A DNA stretch of 30,253 bases from assembly GCA_016219235.1 (NCBI GenBank), contig JACRBO010000757.1, forward strand, positions 1 through 30,253, given 5' to 3'. Positions 1 to 7,089 of the stretch are shown in pieces. The position numbers and the translations under genes were made by a program. Numbering within the stretch: position 1 is the stretch's first letter; every line of letters begins with the position of its first letter. The notes under the pieces were generated by a model. That model was not told where the DNA came from. It ran no database searches and saw nothing but the letters and a program-made list of their open reading frames with translations. Origin of the DNA: Chloroflexota bacterium. Its GTDB lineage: Bacteria; Chloroflexota; Anaerolineae; Fen-1058.

Positions 1-333
1 GCCGACGTGATACTCCGCCTGCAAATTCTTCCCGACTTTCATCACGGTCAGGGTTGCTTCATGGCCCAATCGAGTGGGGTTGGTCTTCAGGTCGCGGTGA
101 TACAACTTGGGATGCTCGCCGCCCTGCTTGATCAACTTTACATCCGAGAAGCACATGCCCACCGCATCGACGCGGACCAGCAACTGATCGTCATTCGGTT
201 CGGGCACGGGCAAGAGTTCGGGCTGCCCGTCCCGGCCCATACCCTCGACGCCCGCGCCGTACATATTCCACGCCCACGTCTGCGCAGGGATAGGCGCAGC
301 GGGCGACACAAATCGATCAAAACGAGATGACAT
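1..333 (-). CDS. Zinc-dependent alcohol/polyol dehydrogenase (MDR family), N-terminal 111 residues
   Basis: The reading frame runs off the window's left edge, so only the GroES-like N-terminal part is visible. It shows the MDR landmarks: a catalytic-zinc cysteine in GMCFSD (C61, S63, D64) and the GHE motif (G90-H91-E92) that supplies the second zinc ligand. The ATG at 333 is preceded by TAAGGAG at good spacing; an ATG 5 nt upstream is out of frame. It is the last visible gene of the minus-strand order EIIC-EIIB-EIIA-dehydrogenase. It therefore probably oxidises the polyol phosphate delivered by the PTS with NAD(P)+ in the cytoplasm, in place of the usual MtlD-type enzyme. The substrate is inferred: mannitol-, sorbitol- or another hexitol-phosphate are all possible. 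The 216 nt gap to the EIIA gene holds a repeat element. Confidence 0.85.
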   Translation of the reverse strand, partial: MSSRFDRFVSPAAPIPAQTWAWNMYGAGVEGMGRDGQPELLPVPEPNDDQLLVRVDAVGMCFSDVKLIKQGGEHPKLYHRDLKTNPTRLGHEATLTVMKVGKNLQAEYHVG

Positions 334-414
334 GACATACTCCTTAGCTCAGCCACCAGGATAAAAGACTGAAGCATTCCGCCCGGCGCGCCGCCGCTTT
401 GCGGACACGGCGTG

Positions 415-540
415 AGCGGAACAGCGTGCTTTTCCGCTGTGAAGTCGAAGGATGCGGCTAACGCCGACCTGGACTATTTCCAACGATTCGCATCCTTCGA
501 CTTCGTTCCGCAAAAGCGTGCGGAACTCCGCTCAGGATGC
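415..540. repeat. REP-like element with nested inverted repeats
   Basis: The gap between the EIIA gene and the dehydrogenase gene (334-549) contains several hairpins. AGCGGAA at 415-421 pairs with 432-438. A perfect 16-bp inverted repeat, GAAGTCGAAGGATGCG at 441-456, pairs with 489-504. GTTCCGC at 505-511 pairs with 520-526, and GCATCCT at 490-496 with AGGATGC at 534-540. The core TCCTTCGAC...CGCTCAGGATGC recurs in altered form at 20686-20722 and 27978-28013, which suggests a dispersed repeat family. In an operon it could stabilise or terminate the upstream mRNA; no clear T-run follows. Confidence 0.7.
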
Positions 541-549
541 TTGCGCTGT

Positions 550-996
550 TTATTCTTCTTCCACTTCCGCCGGACGGCCCAGGCGCTCCACAATCAACAT
601 CGGGTCGCCAGCGTGGATGAGCTGCTGCGCGTCGGCCTCTTCTTCGATCACCTGCGACAGATTCGCCAGCACGCCGATATGTTCATCGGCGGTAGCCGCG
701 ATGCCGATGACGAGGTAGGCCAACTCGCCGTCTTCCCACTCGATGCCGGCCGGAAACTGCACTACTGAAATGCCTGTCTGCAAAATGTTGGCGCGGTTAT
801 CAAACTGGCCGTGCGGAATGGCGATGCCGTTGCCCAGATACGTGGACATCGTTTGCTCGCGGGCCAGCATGCCGTCGACATAGGTTGTCGTGACGCGGCC
901 ATTCTCGACCAATAACGCGCCCGCCTGCTTGATCGCGTCTTCTTTGCCGGCCGCCTGCCCGTTGAGGCGGACTAATTCGCGCGTGATGATGGCCAT
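550..996 (-). CDS. PTS EIIA component, mannitol/fructose type
   Basis: This 148-residue single-domain EIIA of the mannitol/fructose family receives phosphate from HPr and passes it to EIIB. The phosphorylation-site histidine is H62 in the conserved segment GNGIAIPHG. Length is normal for a free-standing EIIA-Mtl domain (about 145 residues). It begins 4 nt after the EIIB stop codon, so the two are almost certainly cotranscribed and translationally linked. No EI or HPr gene is present in the window; the general PTS proteins must be encoded elsewhere. The acidic C-terminus (EVEEE) has no assigned role. Confidence 0.93.
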   Translation of the reverse strand: MAIITRELVRLNGQAAGKEDAIKQAGALLVENGRVTTTYVDGMLAREQTMSTYLGNGIAIPHGQFDNRANILQTGISVVQFPAGIEWEDGELAYLVIGIAATADEHIGVLANLSQVIEEEADAQQLIHAGDPMLIVERLGRPAEVEEE

Positions 997-1000
997 AGGA

Positions 1001-1321
1001 CTACTCAGCCGTGATCTCAGCGCCGGATGTCAGGGCGTTGACGATCTTATCGAAGGCGGGGATGTTGGCGAAGTTCTTAAATGAGAAACACACCGCCCAC
1101 GCCGCTTTCTCACTCGCCATTTTGTACAACCCTTCATGGCACACCACCACCTGCGCGTCTTCGGGGATGCTGCGCACCGGGCTGTGCGTCACCTTTACAT
1201 CGAGGTTGGCCTTCTTCAACATCTGCTTCAACTTGTTCGCCGCCATCAGGCTGGAGCCCATGCCGGCTTCACAGGCGATGATGACCTTCTTGACGTTTGC
1301 TGCTGCGACTGACTTAGCCAT
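1001..1321 (-). CDS. PTS EIIB component, mannitol type
   Basis: This 106-residue EIIB domain has the phosphocysteine loop CEAGMGSS, with C17 as the expected phosphorylation site; this is the hallmark of mannitol-type EIIB. I chose the ATG at 1321 because GAGGTCAAC lies just upstream and because family homology begins here. A longer in-frame extension to 1456 would translate through the terminator stem and tandem repeats and is rejected. EIIB takes phosphate from EIIA (the next gene) and phosphorylates the sugar bound by EIIC (the previous gene). Unlike E. coli MtlA, where IIA, IIB and IIC are fused, the three domains are separate proteins here. The 221 nt between EIIC and EIIB is unusually long and structured for a PTS operon. 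Confidence 0.93.
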   Translation of the reverse strand: MAKSVAAANVKKVIIACEAGMGSSLMAANKLKQMLKKANLDVKVTHSPVRSIPEDAQVVVCHEGLYKMASEKAAWAVCFSFKNFANIPAFDKIVNALTSGAEITAE

Positions 1322-1357
1322 GTTGACCTCCAAAGAGTGTGAGTGGGGAGTGAGGTT

Positions 1358-1414
1358 CGATCGGGCCGATAAAGGGCGATCGGGCCGATAAAAACCGATC
1401 GGGCCGATGATACC
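1358..1414. repeat. Three 19-bp tandem repeats with palindromic core
   Basis: CGATCGGGCCGAT starts at 1358, 1377 and 1396, an exact 19-bp period. A degenerate fourth unit follows at about 1415-1433. Each unit contains the 11-bp palindrome ATCGGGCCGAT. The array lies in the EIIC-EIIB spacer, immediately downstream of the terminator hairpin for the minus-strand transcript and 37 nt upstream of the EIIB start. It could be a set of protein sites on one helix face (spacing just under two turns) or slippage-generated repeats. Confidence 0.85.
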
Positions 1415-1438
1415 CATCAGGCCGCCGAAAAAACAATC

Positions 1439-1486
1439 GGGCGGAGTCTTCTTCAATCATATCGCGTATTGCTGAAGACTCCGCCC
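1439..1486 (-). terminator. Intrinsic terminator inside the PTS operon
   Basis: GGGCGGAGTCTTC at 1439-1451 pairs perfectly with 1474-1486 (13 bp, 22-nt loop). In the minus-strand RNA the stem is followed within about 5 nt by TTTTTT. It lies 57 nt beyond the EIIC stop codon and upstream of EIIB, so it should reduce read-through into EIIB-EIIA-dehydrogenase. Confidence 0.75.
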
Positions 1487-1542
1487 CATCGATCGGTGAT
1501 CTCAGCCCCGATCAGCTTTCGGCTACCCTATCCGGTGGGGCA

Positions 1543-2604
1543 CTAGGCCGTGGCCGGCATCGCGACGCCCGAGGCCGCTGCTTCGTCGGCGTCTTCCTTC
1601 ATCGGCGCCACCTTCAGCAAGAACGAGCCAACCAGGAAGGACGCCACTGCGCCAACTGCCACACCGCCCAACACCGGGAAGATCTGCCCCGGCGGCGTCA
1701 CAGCCAGGTAAGCGAAGATCGAGCCGGGCGACGGTGTCGCCACGAGGCCGGCGCCGGTGATGACGAACCACAGGTCGGCCAGGATGCCGCCCGCCCACAT
1801 CGCCACAATCATGATCGGGTGCGCCAGTACGTAGGGGAAGTACACTTCGTGAATGCCGCCCAGGAAGTGGATGATGATCGCTCCCGGCGCGGTGGCCTTG
1901 GACATACCCTTGCCCGCGACCCAGAAGGCCAGCAGCAGCCCCAGCCCGGGGCCAGGGTTCGATTCGAGCATGAACAGCACCGAGCGGCCCGTCTCTTGAA
2001 CCTGAGCCACGCCCAGCGGCGCGAGGATGCCGTGATTCATGGCATTGTTCAGGAACAGCACCTTGCCGGGTTCGATGACCAGGTCAACCAACGGCAGCAG
2101 GCGCGCATCCACCAGGACTTGAACGACCGCGCTCAAGGCGGCTGAAATGCCCTGGACCACCGGGCCGATCGCCAGGTTGCCGATGATGGCGAGTACCGCG
2201 CCCAGGATACCGGCCGAGAAATTGTTGACCAGCATCTCGAAGCCGCTGGGAACGCGATCTTCCAGCGCGCCGTCGAGCTTCTTCATTAGCCAGCCGGCCA
2301 GCGGGCCCATGATCATCGCCGCCAGCATCATGGGGATGTCGGCGCCCACGATCACGCCCATTGTCGCCGCCGCACCGACCACGCCGCCGCGCAGACCGTA
2401 TACCAGCCGGCCGCCCGAGAAGCCAATCAAAATGGGCAGCAGGTAGGTAATCATCGGGCCGACCAACTTGGACAGCTGTTCGTTGGGCGTCCAACCGGTC
2501 GGGATAAACAGGGCCGTGATTAAGCCCCACGCCAGAAACGCGCCGATGTTGGGAATAACCATCTGCGCCATAAAACTACCAAACTGCTGAACTTTCGCAC
2601 GCAT
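1543..2604 (-). CDS. PTS EIIC component, mannitol-type permease
   Basis: This 353-residue polytopic membrane permease belongs to the mannitol EIIC family and moves the polyol across the membrane while EIIB phosphorylates it. Conserved family segments are visible: NNAMNHG (186-192), ESNPGPG (214-220) and GGIHE (249-253), the last being the strongly conserved substrate-site motif of mannitol EIIC. Hydrophobic helices fill residues 10-335; the last 20 residues are polar and acidic and contain no IIB domain, which is encoded by the next gene. The ATG at 2604 is preceded by AAGGAGAG. It is the first gene of the operon, downstream of a promoter with two LacI-type operators. Specificity for mannitol itself is likely but not proven, because the partner dehydrogenase is not MtlD. 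Confidence 0.93.
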   Translation of the reverse strand: MRAKVQQFGSFMAQMVIPNIGAFLAWGLITALFIPTGWTPNEQLSKLVGPMITYLLPILIGFSGGRLVYGLRGGVVGAAATMGVIVGADIPMMLAAMIMGPLAGWLMKKLDGALEDRVPSGFEMLVNNFSAGILGAVLAIIGNLAIGPVVQGISAALSAVVQVLVDARLLPLVDLVIEPGKVLFLNNAMNHGILAPLGVAQVQETGRSVLFMLESNPGPGLGLLLAFWVAGKGMSKATAPGAIIIHFLGGIHEVYFPYVLAHPIMIVAMWAGGILADLWFVITGAGLVATPSPGSIFAYLAVTPPGQIFPVLGGVAVGAVASFLVGSFLLKVAPMKEDADEAAASGVAMPATA

Positions 2605-2749
2605 TGGAACTCTCCTTAAAGGGATAGGGTTTGGAAGCGAAAAGCAGAGATCAGGCGAAATGCGTTGAAGGCTAACGACTGGGGCTTACCGTTTATCCGA
2701 TAGGTCTTCCTCCATCAAGCGGTTTATCCTGTAAATCCGGCCGCCGATA

Positions 2750-2763
2750 TGTAATCGATTTCA
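2750..2763. promoter_or_regulatory. LacI-type operator O2
   Basis: TGTAATCGATTTCA is a near-perfect palindrome of the TGNAANCGNTTNCA type bound by LacI-family proteins. It is identical to the second copy 24 bp away and lies just downstream of the predicted PTS transcription start. Confidence 0.85.
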
Positions 2764-2771
2764 ATACACGC

Positions 2772-2799
2772 ATTGTAATCGATTTCAGAAGGATGTCAA
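2772..2799 (-). promoter_or_regulatory. Sigma-70-type promoter of the PTS operon
   Basis: On the minus strand, TTGACA (2799-2794) and TACAAT (2777-2772) are separated by 16 bp. The -35 is a perfect consensus match and the -10 matches 5 of 6. The predicted start is near 2765, about 160 nt upstream of the EIIC ATG. Confidence 0.75.
2774..2787. promoter_or_regulatory. LacI-type operator O1 overlapping the -10 box
   Basis: This is an exact second copy of TGTAATCGATTTCA. It overlaps the -10 hexamer and the spacer of the PTS promoter, so bound repressor would block RNA polymerase directly. The obvious ligand is the LacI-family protein encoded divergently at 3074. Confidence 0.87.
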
Positions 2800-2909
2800 C
2801 AATTTGCCAGATTTTTTAAGGAAAGCGCGAAATAAAGAACAAAATCGCCTGAATATTTCCTTAATCTGGCTTCATAAGGTACGATTTTTGTCAAAATCAG
2901 GGGTGTGAT

Positions 2910-2937
2910 CTGAAAACAATCTGAAACGTGGTATAAT
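2910..2937 (+). promoter_or_regulatory. Promoter of the LacI-family regulator gene
   Basis: A perfect TATAAT (2932-2937) within GGTATAATCC is preceded by CTGAAA (2910-2915, 4 of 6 to TTGACA) at 16 bp. The transcript would carry a leader of about 130 nt. Confidence 0.6.
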
Positions 2938-2941
2938 CCGG

Positions 2942-2956
2942 TCTGTAATTTACAGA
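2942..2956. promoter_or_regulatory. 15-bp perfect palindrome at the regulator's start site
   Basis: TCTGTAA-T-TTACAGA lies at about the +1 position of the predicted regulator transcript. It differs from the PTS operators, so it may bind another protein or be a weak self-regulation site. Confidence 0.5.
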
Positions 2957-2979
2957 GCAAATCATCATTTACCGGTAGC

Positions 2980-3051
2980 TGCTCAGCCTGTCACGCTCAC
3001 AGCGCCGTCCCCGGCGCGGATTGCGGGCCGCCGGGGACGGCGGCCTGAGCA
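2980..3051 (+). other. Large hairpin in the regulator's 5' leader
   Basis: The outer stem TGCTCAG (2980-2986) pairs with CTGAGCA (3045-3051). The inner stem GCCGTCCCCGGC (3004-3015) pairs perfectly over 12 bp with 3030-3041. It ends 22 nt before the ATG and close to the GAGG ribosome site, without a T-run, so an effect on translation or mRNA stability is more likely than termination. Confidence 0.7.
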
Positions 3052-3073
3052 GTTACGTTCACCGAGGACTCAT

Positions 3074-4087
3074 ATGGTCAAAATCAAAGATGTCGCCAGA
3101 GAGGCCGGGGTCTCGACGGCGACCGTGTCGCGCGTCCTGGCACAGAAACCTTACGTTACCGCGGAAATTCAGGCGCGCGTCATGACAGCCGTGGAGAAGT
3201 TGGGGTATCGGCCCAATCGTGTGGCGCGCAGCCTGCGATCGCAGCAGTCCAACACCATCGGCCTCATCGTGTCCGACATCCGCAACCCGTATTTCACCGA
3301 TGTGAGCCGCGCCGTCGAAGATACCGCCAACGAACACGGCTATGCCGTCTTCCTGTGCAACACCGACGAAGACCCGGACAAAGAAGCGTTGTATCTCAAC
3401 CTGCTGCGCGATGAAAACGTCTCCGGCCTGATCCTGTCGCCAACCAAACAGACGTCCGATGATTTCAGCGCGATCAACCTCACCATCCCGACGGTGATCG
3501 TCGACCGCGCGATCAGGCACGGCGATGTCGATATTGTGATGATCGACAACGTCGAAGCGGCCTATCGCCTGACGTGCCACCTGATCGAAAACGGCTATCG
3601 ACGCATCGGGGCATTATTCGGGGAAGCCAGCGCGACCGGGCGCGAACGCCGGCAAGGTTTTGAAAAGGCCCTGCGCGAATACAATCTGACGCCGGTCACC
3701 ATGCGCTATTTGCCGCCGCGCATTCAGGCCGGGCACGAAGCGACCGCCGCGATCCTCAACGCGCCCGATCGGCCCGATGCGATCCTGGCGACCAACAGTA
3801 TGTTATCGGCGGGCGCGCTGGAAGCGATTCGAGAACTCAACCTCACCATCCCCGACGACATCGCGTTGGTCGGCTTCGATGAAACGACGTGGTCAACCCT
3901 GGTGCAGCCCACGCTGACCGTCATCGCGCAGCCCACCTACGAGATCGGCCGGACGGCGATGGAACTACTGCTGAAGCGCATCGAGCAACCGGAGGCCCCT
4001 GCCCGCCAGGTGATCCTGAAGGGGCAGCTCATGGCGCGCGGTTCGAGTGCGGTGCGGAGCGTTCAGCCAGACGCGGTACCGGCGTAA
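3074..4087 (+). CDS. LacI/GalR-family transcriptional repressor of the PTS operon
   Basis: This 337-residue protein has normal LacI-family architecture. An N-terminal helix-turn-helix (VKIKDVAREAGVSTATVSRVL begins at residue 2) is followed by the hinge helix near RPNRVARSLRS and a periplasmic-binding-protein-like sensor domain from about residue 60. Family features include IGLIVSDIRNPYF and the late segment VGFDE. The ATG at 3074 has GAGG 6 nt upstream. It is transcribed divergently from the PTS genes, whose promoter carries two identical LacI-type palindromes. It therefore probably represses them until a polyol or polyol phosphate binds the sensor domain. The ligand is not determined by sequence. 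A strong palindromic terminator follows the stop codon. Confidence 0.93.
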   Translation: MVKIKDVAREAGVSTATVSRVLAQKPYVTAEIQARVMTAVEKLGYRPNRVARSLRSQQSNTIGLIVSDIRNPYFTDVSRAVEDTANEHGYAVFLCNTDEDPDKEALYLNLLRDENVSGLILSPTKQTSDDFSAINLTIPTVIVDRAIRHGDVDIVMIDNVEAAYRLTCHLIENGYRRIGALFGEASATGRERRQGFEKALREYNLTPVTMRYLPPRIQAGHEATAAILNAPDRPDAILATNSMLSAGALEAIRELNLTIPDDIALVGFDETTWSTLVQPTLTVIAQPTYEIGRTAMELLLKRIEQPEAPARQVILKGQLMARGSSAVRSVQPDAVPA

Positions 4088-4107
4088 CACACAGGTCCAG
4101 CGTGGAA

Positions 4108-4143
4108 AAAGCGCGGTCTCGAATCGATTCGAGACCGCGCTTT
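4108..4143. terminator. 36-bp perfect palindrome, bidirectional terminator
   Basis: The two 18-nt halves (4108-4125 and 4126-4143) are exact reverse complements, starting AAAGCGCGG and ending CCGCGCTTT. It lies between the regulator and the convergent gene ending at 4253, with T-rich flanks in both directions, so it can serve both. Confidence 0.85.
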
Positions 4144-4252
4144 CATTATTAACCCCCACCGGCGGCTGCACCTGCACCGCACAAGCGATTATTGCGCAGT
4201 GCAAGTATGGAAAGCCACCCTACAATTACTGGCAAAGTCGGGAGGGCAAGGT

Positions 4253-6925
4253 TTACTTGAGTAACAGCGGCAAGAACAGGAAATGATCCAACGTCGTCGC
4301 CGTCAGTTCCAGATCGAGGTCCGTCACTTCCGGCGGCACGCCGACCAGCGGACTGATCTTGGAGGCATAACCGGGCGCATCGACGACGACGTACCAACAG
4401 CCCGTGACCACGTTCCAGCCGTAGCGGCCATCGACGCCTGTGATCTGCGGGTTGACGTTGGGCGAGATCTGAGCGGGCACGAAGCCGGGTTGCTCGAAGA
4501 TGCCGCCGCCAGCCGTGCCACTCCACACGCCGCCGGGCCGCGTATCGATCGTGCGGCAGTCGCGCGTGAGGGCGGGCGTGTCCGGCAGTGCGCCCGGCAC
4601 ACGTTGCAGCGTGACGGTTGCGCCGACGATGGGTTGCAGCGTGCCCGCATCGCGGATGATGCCGCTGGGATCATAGAGCTCCGGCGTGCCGATCGGATCA
4701 CCGCTGCCCACACAGCCGATCGGGCGGATGCCGTAGCCGCTGAAATCGTAAGCGATGCACGGCCGGCGCGCGTCCCAATCGGGGAAGAGTTTCAGGGTCA
4801 GGCCCGGCACGAGGCCACTGCTCGTAATGAACCCCGACCAGTAACTGAAGTCGTTGGTCTGATTGGGGCGCGGATTCTGGTTGGGATCGAGTTGCAAAGT
4901 AAAACTGGTGACGCCGCGTCCGTTGAGCTCTTGCGCCACGAAGACGCTGAGCAAGTTGCCGCAGGGCACCAACTCTGGCGGGCAGGTGATGCGGGCGCGG
5001 ATATTGATGCCGGCACTGGCGCGCGGGATCAGGATGCTGACCGCGCCGCCCTGCGTAATCACCATGCCGCCGCCGAGCGCAATGTTGTCGGTCGCGCCCA
5101 GCGGAATCTCGATCGGGGCCACATCGACCAGCTTCATCAATCGGCTCTGGCTGTTCACGACCGTGTTGGCATCGACGCTGAGGGGATAGCTGCCTACCGG
5201 CATCGTGATGGGGACGGTCAGGCCGAAGCTAAACTCGCGTCGATTGCGCGCAGTGACGGTGAAGCCCGGCGAGAAGGTCAGTTTGCGCTTTTCATTGAAG
5301 ATGGAGTCAGACGGATTGGCGGTGATGGCACCTGCCGTGGAACCGTGTTTATAGGTGAAGCTGATCGGGATGAAGGCCGACACGTTGCTCACCGTCAATG
5401 TCTGCGTCGTCGGGTTGAAGACCGCGATCGTGTAGCCGTTATCGACACCGCGTGTGCCGACAACATTGAAGGGGCGCGCCTGCACCAACGCGGCATTATC
5501 CGGCTCCGCCACAATGACTTCGCCAAAGGCGGCATAGCCGCTGAAGGCTGGGGCCATATTGCCCGTGCTTTGCCGAAACGCGCCGTTGGCCGTAACGCTC
5601 GTCATGATCTGGAAACGATCACCCGACGCGGGGTCGAAACCGTTGGCCTTGTTGACGATCAACGTGCCGTCGATGTTGATGCTGCCGGGACTGGTGACGC
5701 CACTACGCTGGATGACCTTCATCACGCCGAAGTTGGTGGCGCCGGTCATAGTGACTTGCAGCGTGCCCGTGACACTCTGCAAATAGGTATTCGTAGCAGT
5801 GAGCAAGCCCGTCAACATCACCGTGCCGCCGCGATTTTCGATGCCGCCCGTGATGATGCCCGATCCACTGAGCGCGCCGCCATAGAGTAAGATCGGAGCA
5901 TTGTCGAAGATACCGCCCCTCGGTGGACCCGATAGGTTGCCGCCCGCCAATCGGGTGTAGCCGGCCCGCTGACGGTAAAAGGCCCCGCGCGCGTTGAGCG
6001 CGCCGCTATTGATCTCCACTTGCCCGTAGTTGAAAAAGTCGTAAGCCATATTGACGTCTTTGAGGGCGTTGATGCGCAGCAGGCCCGTGTTGGTGAAGGG
6101 CACACTCGCCTGGCCCAGCGTCACCTGGAAGAGCGGCGTAGTGTTCATGTTGAGTGTGCCGTTATTGGTCCAGGTGCCTCTGGGATCCACCGATAGGCCC
6201 TGGGTGCCAAGCCAGGTGATCGTGCCATTGTTGATCAACGGGAGGTAGAGGCCCACCTGAGCTTGATCGATCGTCACGACAGCGGTGCTCGCGAGTGTAA
6301 ATTTAGCGGGACTATTGAAGTACGCGTTGAGACTGCCACCCGTCCACGACATGATCTGCGTCACGGTCAGATCGCTCGTCACGCCGAAGTTGCCGTTTTG
6401 CAGCATGAGCGTGCCGATGCTGTGCGGCCCGACTTCAAAGATCGTGCTGCCATTGCTGCCGATCGGATGGCTGATCGTCACGGCGTTGAAGCTGTCGGCC
6501 GTCAACGCGGGATCGATCACGCGCACGGCCACGCTGCCTCCGGGCGACGAGATCAGTCGGGGCAGACGCGAGCCGTGGGTGGAGATGATCACATTGACAA
6601 AGAAGGTGGGGTTGAGATTCACCAGGCCGGTGACGGTGATCGCGCCTGTGCCGGAGATGGTACCGCCGACCATCGTGAGATTATTGATCGTGGCGGAAGT
6701 GGTCAGATTGATGGTGCTGCTCAAGCCGACCGACACATCATCGGCGGGGCCGGGCACTACGCCGCAACTCCACGTAGCCGCATCAAGCCAACTGCCGGTG
6801 GTGCTGTCCGGCCAGACACAGGCGGCCATCGGCCGGGCCGAGGCACTCGACGAGAACGACAACAGTAAGACGGACGCGGCGCTAATCAACAGCGCGCCGC
6901 ACAGCATCGATTTTTTCAAAGACAT
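4253..6925 (-). CDS. Secreted surface protein: beta-rich repeat region plus carboxypeptidase-regulatory-like domain
   Basis: This 890-residue exported protein begins at the ATG at 6925, which has GGGGAGGAAGT just upstream; the frame is open 50 codons further but without a better start. A signal peptide (MSLKK, hydrophobic run, SASA at about residue 30) is clear. Residues 35-400 are short Thr/Asn/Gly-rich beta-strand repeats, starting with a CVWPD...TWSCGVVPGPADDVSV segment like those opening many beta-helix surface proteins. Residues about 752-880 resemble a carboxypeptidase regulatory-like/Cna-B fold (GIIRDAGTLQPIVGATVTLQ). The C-terminus is LFLPLLLK followed by stop, the tail shared with three other exported proteins in the window. 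No catalytic motif is seen; adhesion or wall structure is a guess. It is the last gene of the minus-strand series starting at 14163. Confidence 0.8.
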   Translation of the reverse strand: MSLKKSMLCGALLISAASVLLLSFSSSASARPMAACVWPDSTTGSWLDAATWSCGVVPGPADDVSVGLSSTINLTTSATINNLTMVGGTISGTGAITVTGLVNLNPTFFVNVIISTHGSRLPRLISSPGGSVAVRVIDPALTADSFNAVTISHPIGSNGSTIFEVGPHSIGTLMLQNGNFGVTSDLTVTQIMSWTGGSLNAYFNSPAKFTLASTAVVTIDQAQVGLYLPLINNGTITWLGTQGLSVDPRGTWTNNGTLNMNTTPLFQVTLGQASVPFTNTGLLRINALKDVNMAYDFFNYGQVEINSGALNARGAFYRQRAGYTRLAGGNLSGPPRGGIFDNAPILLYGGALSGSGIITGGIENRGGTVMLTGLLTATNTYLQSVTGTLQVTMTGATNFGVMKVIQRSGVTSPGSINIDGTLIVNKANGFDPASGDRFQIMTSVTANGAFRQSTGNMAPAFSGYAAFGEVIVAEPDNAALVQARPFNVVGTRGVDNGYTIAVFNPTTQTLTVSNVSAFIPISFTYKHGSTAGAITANPSDSIFNEKRKLTFSPGFTVTARNRREFSFGLTVPITMPVGSYPLSVDANTVVNSQSRLMKLVDVAPIEIPLGATDNIALGGGMVITQGGAVSILIPRASAGINIRARITCPPELVPCGNLLSVFVAQELNGRGVTSFTLQLDPNQNPRPNQTNDFSYWSGFITSSGLVPGLTLKLFPDWDARRPCIAYDFSGYGIRPIGCVGSGDPIGTPELYDPSGIIRDAGTLQPIVGATVTLQRVPGALPDTPALTRDCRTIDTRPGGVWSGTAGGGIFEQPGFVPAQISPNVNPQITGVDGRYGWNVVTGCWYVVVDAPGYASKISPLVGVPPEVTDLDLELTATTLDHFLFLPLLLK

Positions 6926-7004
6926 ACTTCCTCCCCTGGAAGTTGCGTCGTGCATGTGCCAGTTATTCTGGCATACGACTATTTCATTGCGGTTTGTTTT
7001 GCCA

Positions 7005-7065
7005 GCAGGCCGGGCACACGTGCACCCACTGTCCCAAGACAGTGCGGTGTGGAAGCCTGGCCTGC
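7005..7065. other. Intergenic hairpin with G/C-rich outer and inner stems
   Basis: 7005-7015 pairs with 7055-7065 (11 bp with one G-T), and CACTGTC (7027-7033) pairs with GACAGTG (7038-7044) around a CCAA loop. It lies between two secreted-protein genes. There is no T-run on either side, so it could be a processing or stability element rather than an intrinsic terminator. Confidence 0.6.
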
Positions 7066-7089
7066 CGCTAATCAAAACCGAGCAGACGA

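Noticed and set aside
1358..1414. CRISPR-like array
   Set aside because: The units are 19 bp, directly tandem and lack spacers of unique sequence.
1322..1456. N-terminal extension of EIIB
   Set aside because: The added 45 codons pass through the terminator stem and 19-bp repeats, and EIIB homology and a ribosome site begin at 1321.
4144..4252. Promoter-like CTACAATTACTGGC near 4221
   Set aside because: It resembles the NUDIX promoter block but points into the end of a convergent gene with no start codon following.
4283..5890. Open plus-strand frame of 535 codons
   Set aside because: It is antisense to the exported protein gene 4253-6925, has low-complexity Arg/Asp/Ala composition and no family resemblance; it is a by-product of GC-rich codon use.
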